Shown piece by piece: positions 45,535 to 54,492 of a stretch of DNA of 64,000 nucleotides. Source of the DNA: JADJOY01 sp046331705 [NCBI: bacterium]. GTDB lineage: Bacteria; JADJOY01. How positions within the stretch are numbered: position 1 is the first letter of the stretch; the number at the start of each line of letters is the position of its first letter. A program made the translations under genes and the position numbers. The stretch lies in the NCBI GenBank assembly GCA_046331705.1, contig JAXLQJ010000024.1, positions 39,303-103,302 on the forward strand. The letters are read 5' to 3'. The notes under the pieces were generated by a model. It was not told the origin of the DNA and did not search any database. It saw only the letters and a list, made by a program, of their open reading frames with translations.

Positions 45535-45990
45535 ATGAAGACACCGCGGTGGTGGATCGTGGCCGGGATCCTGGCGCTGGCGTTCGCGGGCGCGTGCGGC
45601 GGAGGCGGCGGAGACGATGGTGGGCCTGGGCCCACGCCGACCACCGGCGCCGTCACCGGCACGGCATCGCTCGAGATCGGCATGTCGGGCGATCTCGGTA
45701 ACGCACGGGTCGCGCTCTACGCCGACATCGCCGATTGGGAGGCGGACCGGCCGTTCGTGTTCGTCGCTGCGACCGGCACGGGACCCGAAGCGGCGTTCAC
45801 CCTCACCAACCTGCCACCGGGCACGTACTACCTCGACGTGTGGAAGGACAACGACAACAGCGGCGCGATCGACGACTTCGATTTCTTCGGCGCGTACGGG
45901 AACGGTACCTATCCGAGCTACGACCTGACGCCGGTGATCGTGAACGCGGGCCAGAGCACCGAGGTCCACGTGGACGTGGAAGTCATCTGA
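45535..45990 (+). CDS. Small lipoprotein with prealbumin-like beta domain
   Basis: The product is 151 residues. The signal sequence ends in LAFAGAC followed by a glycine/aspartate linker (GGGGGDDGGPGP). The mature domain contains AAFTLTNLPPGTYYLDVWKD, typical of carboxypeptidase-regulatory or prealbumin-like beta sandwiches, and an acidic DNDNSGAIDDFDFFG that may bind calcium. CGAGGAGC precedes ATG 45535. No enzyme function is seen. It is divergent from the SUMF1-like lipoprotein. Confidence 0.75.
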   Translation: MKTPRWWIVAGILALAFAGACGGGGGDDGGPGPTPTTGAVTGTASLEIGMSGDLGNARVALYADIADWEADRPFVFVAATGTGPEAAFTLTNLPPGTYYLDVWKDNDNSGAIDDFDFFGAYGNGTYPSYDLTPVIVNAGQSTEVHVDVEVI

Positions 45991-46099
45991 CGGCCGAAAC
46001 GCTCCGCGCGAAACCGGAGCGGGTATTCTGGATCGGCGTGCGCGCCGCGGATCCGAGCGAGCTTCGTCACCCCGTCCGTCGCGCGCGAGGAGTGAGACG

Positions 46100-46933
46100 A
46101 TGCGACCCCGGCGCTGGATCCTCGGTGTGCTGGTGCTGCTCGCCGGCGGGATGCGATCCCCGAGCCGCGCGGCGGATGCCACGCCGCCGCCCGTGAGATC
46201 CGACGTCGGTCGCGGCGCCGCCGGCACGTGGGACGCACGCCAGAATTTCCTCGCGTGCGTGAACGGCGAGGCGGGTCGATGCGACGCCGCGCGGCTCACT
46301 CCCGCGGAGCGCACGCTGGTCGAGAACGCCGCGTCGCAACGCAATTACGTCGCCTGTGCGAACGGCTGGGCCAGCGGCTGCGATCCGCTCCGGCTCACGC
46401 CGGAGCAGAAACGCATCGTGGATGCTGCCGTGGCCCAGCAGGCCGCGGCACCGTGCGGCAGCAAGTGGGCGCTGGGTTGTGGCTCGACGAGCGCGAGCCC
46501 GACGGGCGAAGCACCCGAGCGCCGCACGTCCGTGGAAACCGGCGCACCGCGCTCGAGCCTCGGCACTCAGCGCTCCTACGCCGAGGGCTATCCGGCGTAC
46601 GCGTGGGACGAGCGGCGCTACGCGTGGTCGGCGGCGTCGTGGCTCGTGCCCACGGCCATCGTCGCCGCCGCCACGTGGCCGCTCTGGACGCAGAGCTACC
46701 ACTACGACTGGCCTTCGAGCTGGTACTACTACCCCGCGTGGTGGGGCGGGTACGGGTACGGCGGCTGGAACCACCACGGCCACCACGGTGGCTTCGAAGA
46801 CCATCACTGGGACGACGGCGACTCCGGACATCATCACGGGGATCACCCGGGCTACCGGCCGCCGCCGGCGACCAAGCATCCGCCCAAGGCTCCGCCGTCA
46901 CGGGCACAACCCATCAAGCGGGATTGGCGCTGA
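46100..46933 (+). CDS. Exported protein with Cys repeats and His/Trp-rich tail
   Basis: The product is 277 residues. A signal peptide (WILGVLVLLAGGM) precedes two tandem units of about 33 residues, NFLACVNGEAGRCDAARLTP and NYVACANGWASGCDPLRLTP, with a third partial CGSKWALGCGS. Each unit has two cysteines at fixed spacing, suggesting disulfides. The second half is rich in Tyr, Trp and Gly and then in His (HHGHHGGFEDHHWDD, GHHHGDH), ending in a basic tail. I recognise no family. The His-rich style resembles the protein at 32105-35032, so both may bind metal in the envelope. Confidence 0.75.
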   Translation: MRPRRWILGVLVLLAGGMRSPSRAADATPPPVRSDVGRGAAGTWDARQNFLACVNGEAGRCDAARLTPAERTLVENAASQRNYVACANGWASGCDPLRLTPEQKRIVDAAVAQQAAAPCGSKWALGCGSTSASPTGEAPERRTSVETGAPRSSLGTQRSYAEGYPAYAWDERRYAWSAASWLVPTAIVAAATWPLWTQSYHYDWPSSWYYYPAWWGGYGYGGWNHHGHHGGFEDHHWDDGDSGHHHGDHPGYRPPPATKHPPKAPPSRAQPIKRDWR

Positions 46934-46997
46934 GCGCCCCTTCCCGTCGTGCTGCGCCACCGGCTCGACGTCGATACCCTCGCGCATGCAAACGAAA

Positions 46998-47021
46998 ACG
47001 GCCGCCCGGGTGGGCGGCCGT
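46998..47021 (-). terminator. Intrinsic terminator, minus strand
   Basis: A perfect 10-bp stem (ACGGCCGCCC / GGGCGGCCGT) with a 4-base loop is followed on the minus strand by TTTTCGTTT. It ends the candidate short transcript. It could also stop readthrough from the plus gene that ends at 46933, but the T-run is only on the minus side. Confidence 0.65.
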
Positions 47022-47046
47022 GACTGCATTGGGCGCATGGCGCCGA

Positions 47047-47067
47047 CTACCGATGGGAATCCCTCAT
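47047..47067 (-). CDS. Six-codon ORF MRDSHR with strong ribosome binding site
   Basis: ATG AGG GAT TCC CAT CGG TAG encodes MRDSHR. The Shine-Dalgarno AAAAGGAGGG (47084-47075) stands seven bases before the ATG and is among the best in the window. The terminator-like hairpin begins 25 bases after the stop. This looks like a leader peptide without a downstream gene, or a small peptide message. Confidence 0.45.
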   Translation of the reverse strand: MRDSHR

Positions 47068-47339
47068 GTGTGTGCCCTCCTTTTCTCTCGTGGCCGGGTC
47101 GACCGCGCGCCGGAGTGGGCCCCACGCGAAAGCAGCGTCACGTGTACCCCGACTCGCGATCCTCCCTCGACCGTTGCTTGCACGACGACCCTCGCGGGTC
47201 GTGTGAGTTCCGAACCGAGAATACCACGGCGCGCAGGCGAGCAACGCCCTCGACACACGGCATGGCGGTCGATGCGCGGCACGTGTGCTAGCCCGAGCCG
47301 AACCCTCCGAACACCGCATTCGCTTCCCGGGAGATGCCC

Positions 47340-49043
47340 ATGAGCCTCGACACCCAACCACCGCTGGCCCGAGCGACGGAGACGGTCCGGCGCGTGCTGA
47401 TCGTCGGCGGCGTCGCCGGCGGCGCGTCTTGCGCCGCACGCCTTCGCCGTCTCGACGAGTCGCTGCACATCACCGTCCTCGACCGCGGACCGTACGTCTC
47501 GTTCGCGAACTGCGGCCTGCCCTACTACGTCGGCAACGTCATCGCCGACGAGCGCAAGCTCCTCATGGCCTCGCCGGAAAGCTTTCGACAACGCTTCAAC
47601 ATCGAGGTCTTCACCGACACCGAGGCCACGTCGATCGACCGCGCCGCGCGCACGCTCTCCGTGCGAGATCTGCGCACCGGCGTCGAGCGACACGAGCCCT
47701 ACGACGTGCTGGTGCTCTCGCCCGGAGCGGCACCCATCCGACCGCCGGTGGCGGGAGTCGAGCTGCCGGGCGTGTTCGCGGTGCGCAGCATCCCCGACTC
47801 GCGCCGCATCCGCGCCTGGATCGACGAGCACCACGCCGCCCGCGCCGTGGTGGTGGGCGGCGGCTTCATCGGCCTCGAGATGATGGAGAACCTCGTCCAT
47901 CGCGGCCTCGCGGTCACGGTGCTCGAGAAGCTCACCCAGGTGATGCCGCCGGTGGACGCGGAGATGGCCGCGCCGCTCATGAAGCACATCACCGAGCACG
48001 GCGTGAAGCTGCATCTGGGCGACGGCCTCGCGAGCATCGAGCGCGGCGACGGCGACAGCTTGACCGTGGTCTCCGAGAGCGGCGCGCGCTTGCCGGCGGA
48101 CCTGGTGATCCTGGCCATCGGCGTCCGCCCGGAGACGGCGCTGGCGAAGGCGGCGGGCCTGGCCATCGGCGCGCGCGGCGGGATCGTCGTGGACGCGCAG
48201 ATGCGCACCGCCGACCCGCACATCTGGGCGGTCGGCGACGTGGTGGAGGTCGAGGACGTGCTGACCGGTCAGGAAACGGTGCTGCCGCTCGCCGGCCCCG
48301 CCAATCGCCAGGGCCGCGTGGCGGCGGAGTCGATCGCGGGGCGCGCCACCCATTTCCGCGGCGTGCAGGCGACCGCCGTGGTGGGCGTGCTCGGCATGAC
48401 CGTCGCGTCCACCGGCGCCTCCGAGAAGGGTTTGAAGCGCGCCGGCGTCACCGACTTCGCGAAGGTCTACCTGCACCCCGGGCACCACGCCGGCTACTAC
48501 CCGGGTGCCCAGCCGATCCACCTGAAGCTGCTCTTCTCGATCCCGGACGGGCGCATCCTGGGCGCGCAAGCCGTCGGGCACGAGGGAGTCGAGAAGCGCA
48601 TCGACGTGATCGCCACCGCCATCCAGTTCAAGGGCACCGTTCACGATCTCGCGGAAGTGGAGCTCAGCTATGCGCCGCAATTCGGCGCCGCCAAGGATCC
48701 CGTGAACCTCGCGGGGATGCTGGCGACGAACGTGCTCTCCGACGACATGCCGCTCGCCGACTGGGAGCAGCTCGCCGGGACCGACGCGCTCTTGGTGGAC
48801 GTGCGCGAGCCCAGCGAGTTCGAGGCGGGCCACGCGCCCGGCTTCATCAACTTGCCGCTCTCGGCGATGCGCGAGCGCTACGGCGAGCTGCCGCGGGACC
48901 GGGCGATCTGGCTCTCGTGCGGTGTGGGGCAGCGCGCCTACTACGCGACGCGCTTCCTGCTCCAGCACGGCTATCGGGCGCGCAACCTCTCGGGTGGCTA
49001 CACGACCTATCGGGCGCTCGCGGCAGCGGGCATCGTGGCGTAG
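47340..49043 (+). CDS. CoA-disulfide-reductase-like flavoprotein with C-terminal rhodanese
   Basis: The product is 567 residues. The N-terminal pyridine nucleotide-disulfide reductase domain has VLIVGGVAGGASCAARLRRLD and the single active cysteine Cys58 in YVSFANCGLPYYVG. The NAD(P) motif is VVVGGGFIGLEMMENL, and VWAVGDVVEV-like (HIWAVGDVVE) the second FAD contact. A rhodanese domain at about 470-567 has LLVDVREPSEFEAGHAPG and catalytic Cys527 in WLSCGVGQRAY. Fusions of this type (CoADR-Rhd) reduce CoA or glutathione per/polysulfides. ATG 47340 is preceded by GGGAG; ATG 47334 is possible. The gene stands alone. Confidence 0.92.
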   Translation: MSLDTQPPLARATETVRRVLIVGGVAGGASCAARLRRLDESLHITVLDRGPYVSFANCGLPYYVGNVIADERKLLMASPESFRQRFNIEVFTDTEATSIDRAARTLSVRDLRTGVERHEPYDVLVLSPGAAPIRPPVAGVELPGVFAVRSIPDSRRIRAWIDEHHAARAVVVGGGFIGLEMMENLVHRGLAVTVLEKLTQVMPPVDAEMAAPLMKHITEHGVKLHLGDGLASIERGDGDSLTVVSESGARLPADLVILAIGVRPETALAKAAGLAIGARGGIVVDAQMRTADPHIWAVGDVVEVEDVLTGQETVLPLAGPANRQGRVAAESIAGRATHFRGVQATAVVGVLGMTVASTGASEKGLKRAGVTDFAKVYLHPGHHAGYYPGAQPIHLKLLFSIPDGRILGAQAVGHEGVEKRIDVIATAIQFKGTVHDLAEVELSYAPQFGAAKDPVNLAGMLATNVLSDDMPLADWEQLAGTDALLVDVREPSEFEAGHAPGFINLPLSAMRERYGELPRDRAIWLSCGVGQRAYYATRFLLQHGYRARNLSGGYTTYRALAAAGIVA

Positions 49044-49077
49044 CGCGTCGCTCCACGTTCCGCCTCCACGACCACCC

Positions 49078-50649
49078 ATGCCGAGCGCCGATTCGACTGG
49101 CCCGGCGCGGGATGCGTTCCCCAAGGGCAGGATGGCGCTGCTCGTGGTGTTGCTCGCGATCGCGGTGCCGCGCGGCAATCCCGTTCATTCGCTCGCGGTT
49201 CACGCGCTCTTCGCGATCGCGTACGGCACCGTCGAGCTCGCCGTCACGAGGGTACGAGCGCTCGCGTCGCCGGGCGCATTCGTCGTCCTGTTCGGCGCAC
49301 TGCTCGGCGCGCTCGTGATCGTCGACGTGCTGGTGCTGCGGCGCGCGGCGCGGGCCCGCGGCGGACGCGGTGGGCTCGCGGCGGTTCGGCTCGCGGGCGC
49401 GAGCCAGATCGCCGCGCTGGCGACGTTCGCCGCGTGGATGGGCGCTTGCGCGATCCGCCACGTCGAGGTCGCGCTCGCTGCCGCCGGCGCGCTCGTCCTG
49501 GCCGCGGAACGGCCGCGGCGCCGGGCGGCATTCGGGCTCGCAGCGGCGCTCGTCCTCACGCGCCCGGCGCTCGGCCCCTGGCTCGCCACGGCGCTGCTCG
49601 CTGGTGCAGCGGGCTGGGCGGGGTGGCGGCGAGCGGCCTGGCGCGACGTCGATCGCTGCGTGCGCTGGACGGCGCTCGGTGCCGCGACCGGCGGGATCCT
49701 CGGCTTCGTGATCGGGATGGCACGGCCCGCGGACGAGGACTTGTCGCGACGCTGGCCACCCCAGAGTGTCTACGATCTCGCGCCGGACCCCAGCGGGCGG
49801 GCGCTCGCGTTCACGACCAAGGGCAAGCTGCCGCCGGGGTTGCTGGACCGCGCCACCGGCGCGCTCACCCTCGGTCCGCTCAGCGACACCACCGCGTACG
49901 AGCGCATCGCGTGGATCCCGGGCAGCACGCAGGCCGCCATCAGCGGCGTCGCCGGTATCACGCTCGTCGACCTCGGCACGCGCGCGCCGGTGCGCGACGT
50001 CGCGTCGATGCAGACGATCGACGTCGAGGTGATCGGACCGCGCCGCATCGCGTATGCCGAAGAAGGCTCGCCGGCGGTCCACCTCGTGGATCTGGACACC
50101 GGCGCCGAGGAAACGCGCAAGGTTCCCTGGGGCCCTTACGCGCTCGAGTACGTTGCCGCGCGCGATGCCTTGTTCATGTCCGCGTGGCTCGGCGAGCCGA
50201 GGGTCGTGCGCATGGGCATCGCGGACGGCAGCTACCGCGAGGTCTTCAACGGCTGGGGATCCACCGACGTCTGCGCGCTGCCGGCGCGCGGCGAGATCGC
50301 CGTGGCCCGTCCCGCTTATGCCGACGTCGTGATCCTCGACGACGTCACGCTCGAACGGCGGCGCACGCTCGCCTCGGACCCGTTGGTGCGCGAGATCGAA
50401 TGCGATCCCGAGCGCGAGCTGATCTTCACCGCCTCGTACTTCGACGGCCGCGTGCGGGCCTGGGATGCGGTTCGAGGGAAGATGCTGGATGTCGTTCGGG
50501 TGGGCGGCTTCGTGCGGGCGCTGCGCTACGACGCGCGGCAACGCGTGCTCTTCGCCGGGTCGCGCGACGGCGTGTTCGAGCTACCCGTGACAGGCGACGC
50601 CGGCATCGGGAGCGCGTTCGCCCGACGCGCGCACTCGCCGGGCCGCTGA
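49078..50649 (+). CDS. Membrane protein with C-terminal propeller-like domain
   Basis: The product is about 523 residues. The first 230 residues hold roughly seven membrane segments (for example MALLVVLLAIAVP, FVVLFGALLGALVIVDVLVL and ALGAATGGILGFVIGMA). The last 290 residues form repeated beta units such as SVYDLAPDPSGRALAFTTKG, RIAWIPGSTQAAISGVAGIT and REIECDPERELIFTASYFDG, in YVTN/WD40-like propeller style. No catalytic motif was found. It starts 35 bases after the CoADR-like gene; ATG 49078 is the first good start. Confidence 0.72.
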   Translation: MPSADSTGPARDAFPKGRMALLVVLLAIAVPRGNPVHSLAVHALFAIAYGTVELAVTRVRALASPGAFVVLFGALLGALVIVDVLVLRRAARARGGRGGLAAVRLAGASQIAALATFAAWMGACAIRHVEVALAAAGALVLAAERPRRRAAFGLAAALVLTRPALGPWLATALLAGAAGWAGWRRAAWRDVDRCVRWTALGAATGGILGFVIGMARPADEDLSRRWPPQSVYDLAPDPSGRALAFTTKGKLPPGLLDRATGALTLGPLSDTTAYERIAWIPGSTQAAISGVAGITLVDLGTRAPVRDVASMQTIDVEVIGPRRIAYAEEGSPAVHLVDLDTGAEETRKVPWGPYALEYVAARDALFMSAWLGEPRVVRMGIADGSYREVFNGWGSTDVCALPARGEIAVARPAYADVVILDDVTLERRRTLASDPLVREIECDPERELIFTASYFDGRVRAWDAVRGKMLDVVRVGGFVRALRYDARQRVLFAGSRDGVFELPVTGDAGIGSAFARRAHSPGR

Positions 50650-50714
50650 AGCGTCTGGCGCGCACGGGCCAGGCGCCTCGCGAATCACGGCTCGCGCGCG
50701 TCACTCGCCGCGCG

Positions 50715-51695
50715 TCACTCGCCGGGCCAAGGTGCGCCTTCGAGCTTCGCCAGCGCGATCTGGGCGCTGCGCCGCACCCAATACGACGAGTCGTTCGCCG
50801 CCGCGAGCCTGAGCGCGGGCAGCGCCGGGGCCGCAATGGCGCCCATGTCGCCGAGCACCGCCGCCACCTCGGCGCGCACGTGATCGTCGGGATCGGACTT
50901 CAACGCCTCGATCATGCGCGGAACCGCCGGCGCTCCCTGCTTGTAGACCACTTCGGCGACCGCCGCCCGCATCTCGTGACGCGGATGGGCGAACATCGCG
51001 AGGAGCCGGTCGGTCGGAACGCGCGGGGCCCATCCGACGGACGCCACCGCAGCGAGCGCCGCGCTCGCGACGCGGAAGTCCGGATCGTCGAAGAGCTTCA
51101 CGAGCTGCTCGCCCGTGGGCGCGGCCGCCGACCCCAGGCACTGCGCCAGCTCCGCCGCGCGCACGCGCAGCGCGGCATCGGGATCGGAGAGCGATCGCGC
51201 GATCAGCGCGACGGCGTCGCGCACCCGCTCCGGCTGACCCGCGGCCATCGCGGGCGTCGCGAGGCGGCGCTGGATCGCGAAGCCGATCCCGGCGGCCACG
51301 TAGGCGCGCACCCACGGGTCGTCGTCGGTGGCGGCGCCGAACAGCGCCTGGACCGAGTCTTCCTTCGCCTCGTAGCCGGCGCCCACCAGGGTTCGCGCCG
51401 CGAGCCTTCGCGTCTGCACGTTCGGATCGCGCAGGCGCTCGTGGACGATCGAGAACGCGCGGGCGCGGGTGCTGGCGTCGGGCGGTGCCGGGAGATCGTC
51501 GATCTGGTCGACGAACGCGACCGCCGCATCGAAGGCGCGCGTGCGCGCTTCGGGAGTCGCTCCGGCAACCCACAGATCCTCGACGCGCGGCTTCGAGCGC
51601 GCCGCGCAACCGGGCAAGAACGCGGTCGACGTCAGCGCCAACGCCGCGAGCACCGTCGCGACGCACACGCAAGGCCGCTTCACGACCCGTTCCAT
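50715..51695 (-). CDS. HEAT-repeat lipoprotein
   Basis: The product is 326 residues. The signal sequence ends in TAFLPGC (lipobox cysteine). The mature protein is built of alpha-helical HEAT repeats; clear units are DPNVQTRRLAARTLVGAG, DPWVRAYVAAGIGFAI, DPDAALRVRAAELAQCLG, HPRHEMRAAVAEVVYKQG, DPDDHVRAEVAAVLGDMG and SSYWVRRSAQIALAKL. It is probably an outer-membrane-anchored periplasmic scaffold. GGAGCAG precedes ATG 51695. There is no link to the neighbouring genes. Confidence 0.85.
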   Translation of the reverse strand: MERVVKRPCVCVATVLAALALTSTAFLPGCAARSKPRVEDLWVAGATPEARTRAFDAAVAFVDQIDDLPAPPDASTRARAFSIVHERLRDPNVQTRRLAARTLVGAGYEAKEDSVQALFGAATDDDPWVRAYVAAGIGFAIQRRLATPAMAAGQPERVRDAVALIARSLSDPDAALRVRAAELAQCLGSAAAPTGEQLVKLFDDPDFRVASAALAAVASVGWAPRVPTDRLLAMFAHPRHEMRAAVAEVVYKQGAPAVPRMIEALKSDPDDHVRAEVAAVLGDMGAIAAPALPALRLAAANDSSYWVRRSAQIALAKLEGAPWPGE

Positions 51696-51918
51696 CGGCT
51701 GCTCCGTTCGGACGGCGGAGAAGCCTAACAGGCGGAGTCACGCGCCGATGCGGGCTGCGCCCGCGTGTGGAGGCGTCTGCGCCGGGCTGCTCCACGCCTC
51801 GTCCCGCGAAGCGCGCGGGATTCGCGGACGCGGCGCGCGCCCGACACTTGCACGGCCGTCGGGAGTTGCGGATTCTGCGCACCGCCCGCCGAGTCACCGC
51901 CGGGCGGACATCGCTCAC

Positions 51919-53202
51919 GTGGAAGCTCGCACGCGCTGGTCACGCTGGATCGAGCCGCGACTCGCGGCCCTCGACAGGACGTGCGAACGATTGCGCGACG
52001 ATGCTCGCTTCCAGCGGCACGCGTTCCTCGCGCTCCTCGCGCTGCGCGGCATCGCGCTCGTCGCGATGTATTTCCACGAGGTGGGGCTCGACTCGGTCGA
52101 TCTCGAGCAGACGCTCTTCCTGCGGTTCGTCACCGAGTCACGCTCGCTCGGCTTCGCGAGCGGCGCGTACCAGCTCGCGCGAGGCTATTGGCACGGTCCG
52201 TTCAGCTACGCGTTCTACGCGGCGCTGCTCGAGGGTCCCCACGCGACGCTCGCTGCGGGGCGGGCCGTCTCCGTCGCGGTCTACCTCGTGGCCGGGATCG
52301 TTTGGTACTTGAACGTTCGTCTGCTCTTTCCTCGCGGCCTGCACCTCGTCGGGCTCGCGGCGTTTCTCGTGGGGCCGAGCTGGCACACCATCCAGATCCG
52401 CCCGTACGCGCTCTACCTGCTGCTGGTCATCTGCGCGCAGTACTTCGCCGCGGTGCTGGTCGCCCGACCCGAGGCGCTGGCGCGCTTGCTCGCGACGGTG
52501 GGGCTCGCCGCGTCGCTGGCGTTGGGCTTCGCGAACCACCTCTATGGCGGCCTCGCGTTCGCGTCCACGCTGCTTCTCGCGGTCTTCGCGCTGGTCGCTC
52601 GTCGCGAGCCCGGCACGGCGGCGGCGCTGGTGGGCGCGCTCGTCGCCGCGGTGTCGATCACCGCGCCCTGGTTCGGCGGGCTCCTCGCGCAGCATTTCGC
52701 GGGGACGAACGCGAGCACGGCGCTGAGCGGCGCGGCGCTCTTCGCCGACCCGTTGGGACGGTGCCTCGCGCGAGCGGGCGCGCGCAATGCGCTCTTCATC
52801 GTGAGTGTGGCGCTGATCGCCGCGGCGTGGTGGCGGCGGCGCGTGGGGCCGCTCGCGATCACACTCGCCCTCGCGTGCGCGGCGCTCGCAGGCTTTCCGT
52901 TCGTGGTCGCGTGGATCTGGGTGGCGCACCTCGGCGATCGGCTGCGCACGCGCGTCGAGGGCGCGTGGATCGTGCCGCTGCTCTTCGGCTCGCTTCCGTG
53001 CTCGCTCGAGTTCTGCTCGCTCGAGGACAATTACCTGACGGGCTTTCGCAACCTGCCGCTGTTGCTGCTCGCCGACCTCTTGGTGCGCGGCTCCCGGCCG
53101 CGGGTGCGGCTGTTCGCGGCGTTCGCGCTCGGGGCTTACCTCGTCCAGCTCTCGATCTGGACGTTCGCGGGCGGGCCCTTCGGCGGCGACTCGCCGCACT
53201 GA
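51919..53202 (+). CDS. Polytopic membrane protein, GT-C-like
   Basis: The product is 427 residues with about ten hydrophobic segments. The layout, with an acidic first loop (EVGLDSVDLEQTLFLRF) and a long helical core, is like GT-C glycosyltransferases (PMT/ArnT type), but the classical motif is not clear. The start is GTG 51919, since the open frame before it is shadow-like. No neighbour hints at its substrate. Confidence 0.65.
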   Translation: MEARTRWSRWIEPRLAALDRTCERLRDDARFQRHAFLALLALRGIALVAMYFHEVGLDSVDLEQTLFLRFVTESRSLGFASGAYQLARGYWHGPFSYAFYAALLEGPHATLAAGRAVSVAVYLVAGIVWYLNVRLLFPRGLHLVGLAAFLVGPSWHTIQIRPYALYLLLVICAQYFAAVLVARPEALARLLATVGLAASLALGFANHLYGGLAFASTLLLAVFALVARREPGTAAALVGALVAAVSITAPWFGGLLAQHFAGTNASTALSGAALFADPLGRCLARAGARNALFIVSVALIAAAWWRRRVGPLAITLALACAALAGFPFVVAWIWVAHLGDRLRTRVEGAWIVPLLFGSLPCSLEFCSLEDNYLTGFRNLPLLLLADLLVRGSRPRVRLFAAFALGAYLVQLSIWTFAGGPFGGDSPH

Positions 53203-53242
53203 AGCCGAGGCAACGACGCGCACACGGAGCGCGCGCGAGACG

Positions 53243-54271
53243 TCAGGGAGCGCGGGCGACCACCAACGTGTGCGGCCCGGTGGGGATGGGGTGACCGCTC
53301 ACGTCGGCGAAACCCGCCGCACGGTACATCGCCGCGAGCTCGTGCAGCGTGTACGCGTCGCCCGCCGCCGTGGTGGCGAGCATCGTCAGGCTGAAGGACG
53401 CGGGCATGGGCGGCGACACGCGATCCTCGTTGGGTACGAACTCGAGCGCGGCGACGCGCCCGCCGGGCTTGAGCGCGGCGCGCACCTTGCGCAACAGCGT
53501 GACGCAGGTCGGTGGGTCGAAATGGTGCAGGAAGTTGGTGAGCAGCACGATGTCGTGCGGGCCGCCGTAGTCGACGTCGAAGGCGCTTCCGGCGCGGGTC
53601 TCGTAGCGATCCTCGACGCCCGCCTTGCGCGCGTTGGCGCGCGCCACCTCCAACACCGCCGCCCAGTCGATCGCCACCACCCGCGCGGCCGCGTTCTGGC
53701 GTGCGACCTCGATCCCGAAGAGCCCGTGGCCAGCGGCGATGTCCAGCACCGACATCGGCCCCGTCCGACCCTCGAGCACGATCGCGCCGAGCGGCGCGGC
53801 CATCGGCGCCATCATGGGCGCCATGCTGTGCGCGAACTCGACCCACGCCGGGTTGTCCGGCTCGACGGTGCCCTGACCGGGCAGCACCGTGCGGCCGCTG
53901 CGCACGATGTCGGAGAGATGATTGAACGGCGCCTGGACGACGGGATGCCCGAGGAAGCGCGCCGTGGAAGCCACGCTCGCGGGCGAGCGCGAGTCCAGGA
54001 AGAGAGCCGCGGTGGCGGTGTTCGCGTAACGCCCGTCGGTCTTCTCGAGCAGCCCGACGACGGTGAGGAAGTCGCAGAGGATACGAACGCCGCGCTCCGA
54101 GGACGCACAGCGGTGGGCGATGGACGCAACGTGTCCCGGGCCTTCGCCGATGGCGCGGAAGAGATCCAGCTCGATCGCGGCGCGCAGCGCCGCCGTGCGC
54201 TGATAGGCGAAGAGCGTCTCGAACACCAGCGCGGGCGAGGGTGCTTCCGGCATCGTCGAATCCTTGCTCAT
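53243..54271 (-). CDS. Class I O-methyltransferase (family 2-like) with dimerisation domain
   Basis: The product is 342 residues. A winged-helix N-terminal domain (FETLFAYQRTAALRAAIELD, then SERGVRILCDFLTVVGLLEK) is typical of bacterial O-methyltransferases of the AviG4/CrtF type. The SAM domain shows MSVLDIAAGHGLFGIEVARQ, RVVAIDWAAVLEVA and DIVLLTNFLHHFD, then LKPGGRVAALEFV. The catalytic His is probably in the NFLHHF segment. The substrate is unknown. AGGAGAA stands about ten bases before ATG 54271. Confidence 0.88.
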   Translation of the reverse strand: MSKDSTMPEAPSPALVFETLFAYQRTAALRAAIELDLFRAIGEGPGHVASIAHRCASSERGVRILCDFLTVVGLLEKTDGRYANTATAALFLDSRSPASVASTARFLGHPVVQAPFNHLSDIVRSGRTVLPGQGTVEPDNPAWVEFAHSMAPMMAPMAAPLGAIVLEGRTGPMSVLDIAAGHGLFGIEVARQNAAARVVAIDWAAVLEVARANARKAGVEDRYETRAGSAFDVDYGGPHDIVLLTNFLHHFDPPTCVTLLRKVRAALKPGGRVAALEFVPNEDRVSPPMPASFSLTMLATTAAGDAYTLHELAAMYRAAGFADVSGHPIPTGPHTLVVARAP

Positions 54272-54492
54272 GAGGGCGTTCTCCTGCTCGGCGCGACCAC
54301 GAGCGCTCACCGCGCGTCGGCTCCCTGCGGCGAACGAGGCCGAGCGCATCCAGCCGGCCGCCGCTGCCTTCTACCAGCGTCTTGGCCCGAGCGCGAACGC
54401 GGGGAAGTCCAGAACGATCCCACGCTGCCGAGCGCGACGTGCTATCCCGTCGCGCCCCCACGCGACGCGCGCTCGGCGCGCGTGCCCCGTCC

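Larger units (their letters stand above)
46988..47211 (-). ncRNA. Candidate short structured transcript
   Basis: On the minus strand a TATTCT hexamer (47223-47218) could start a transcript near 47211. A 7-bp hairpin with a GCGA tetraloop (47202-47185) lies near its 5' end. A six-codon ORF with strong Shine-Dalgarno (47067-47047) and a terminator-like hairpin (47021-46998) followed by TTTTCGTTT complete it. It has no downstream gene on that strand, because the adjacent gene at 46100-46933 is on plus. The match to known RNA families could not be checked; the -35 element is weak. Confidence 0.4.
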
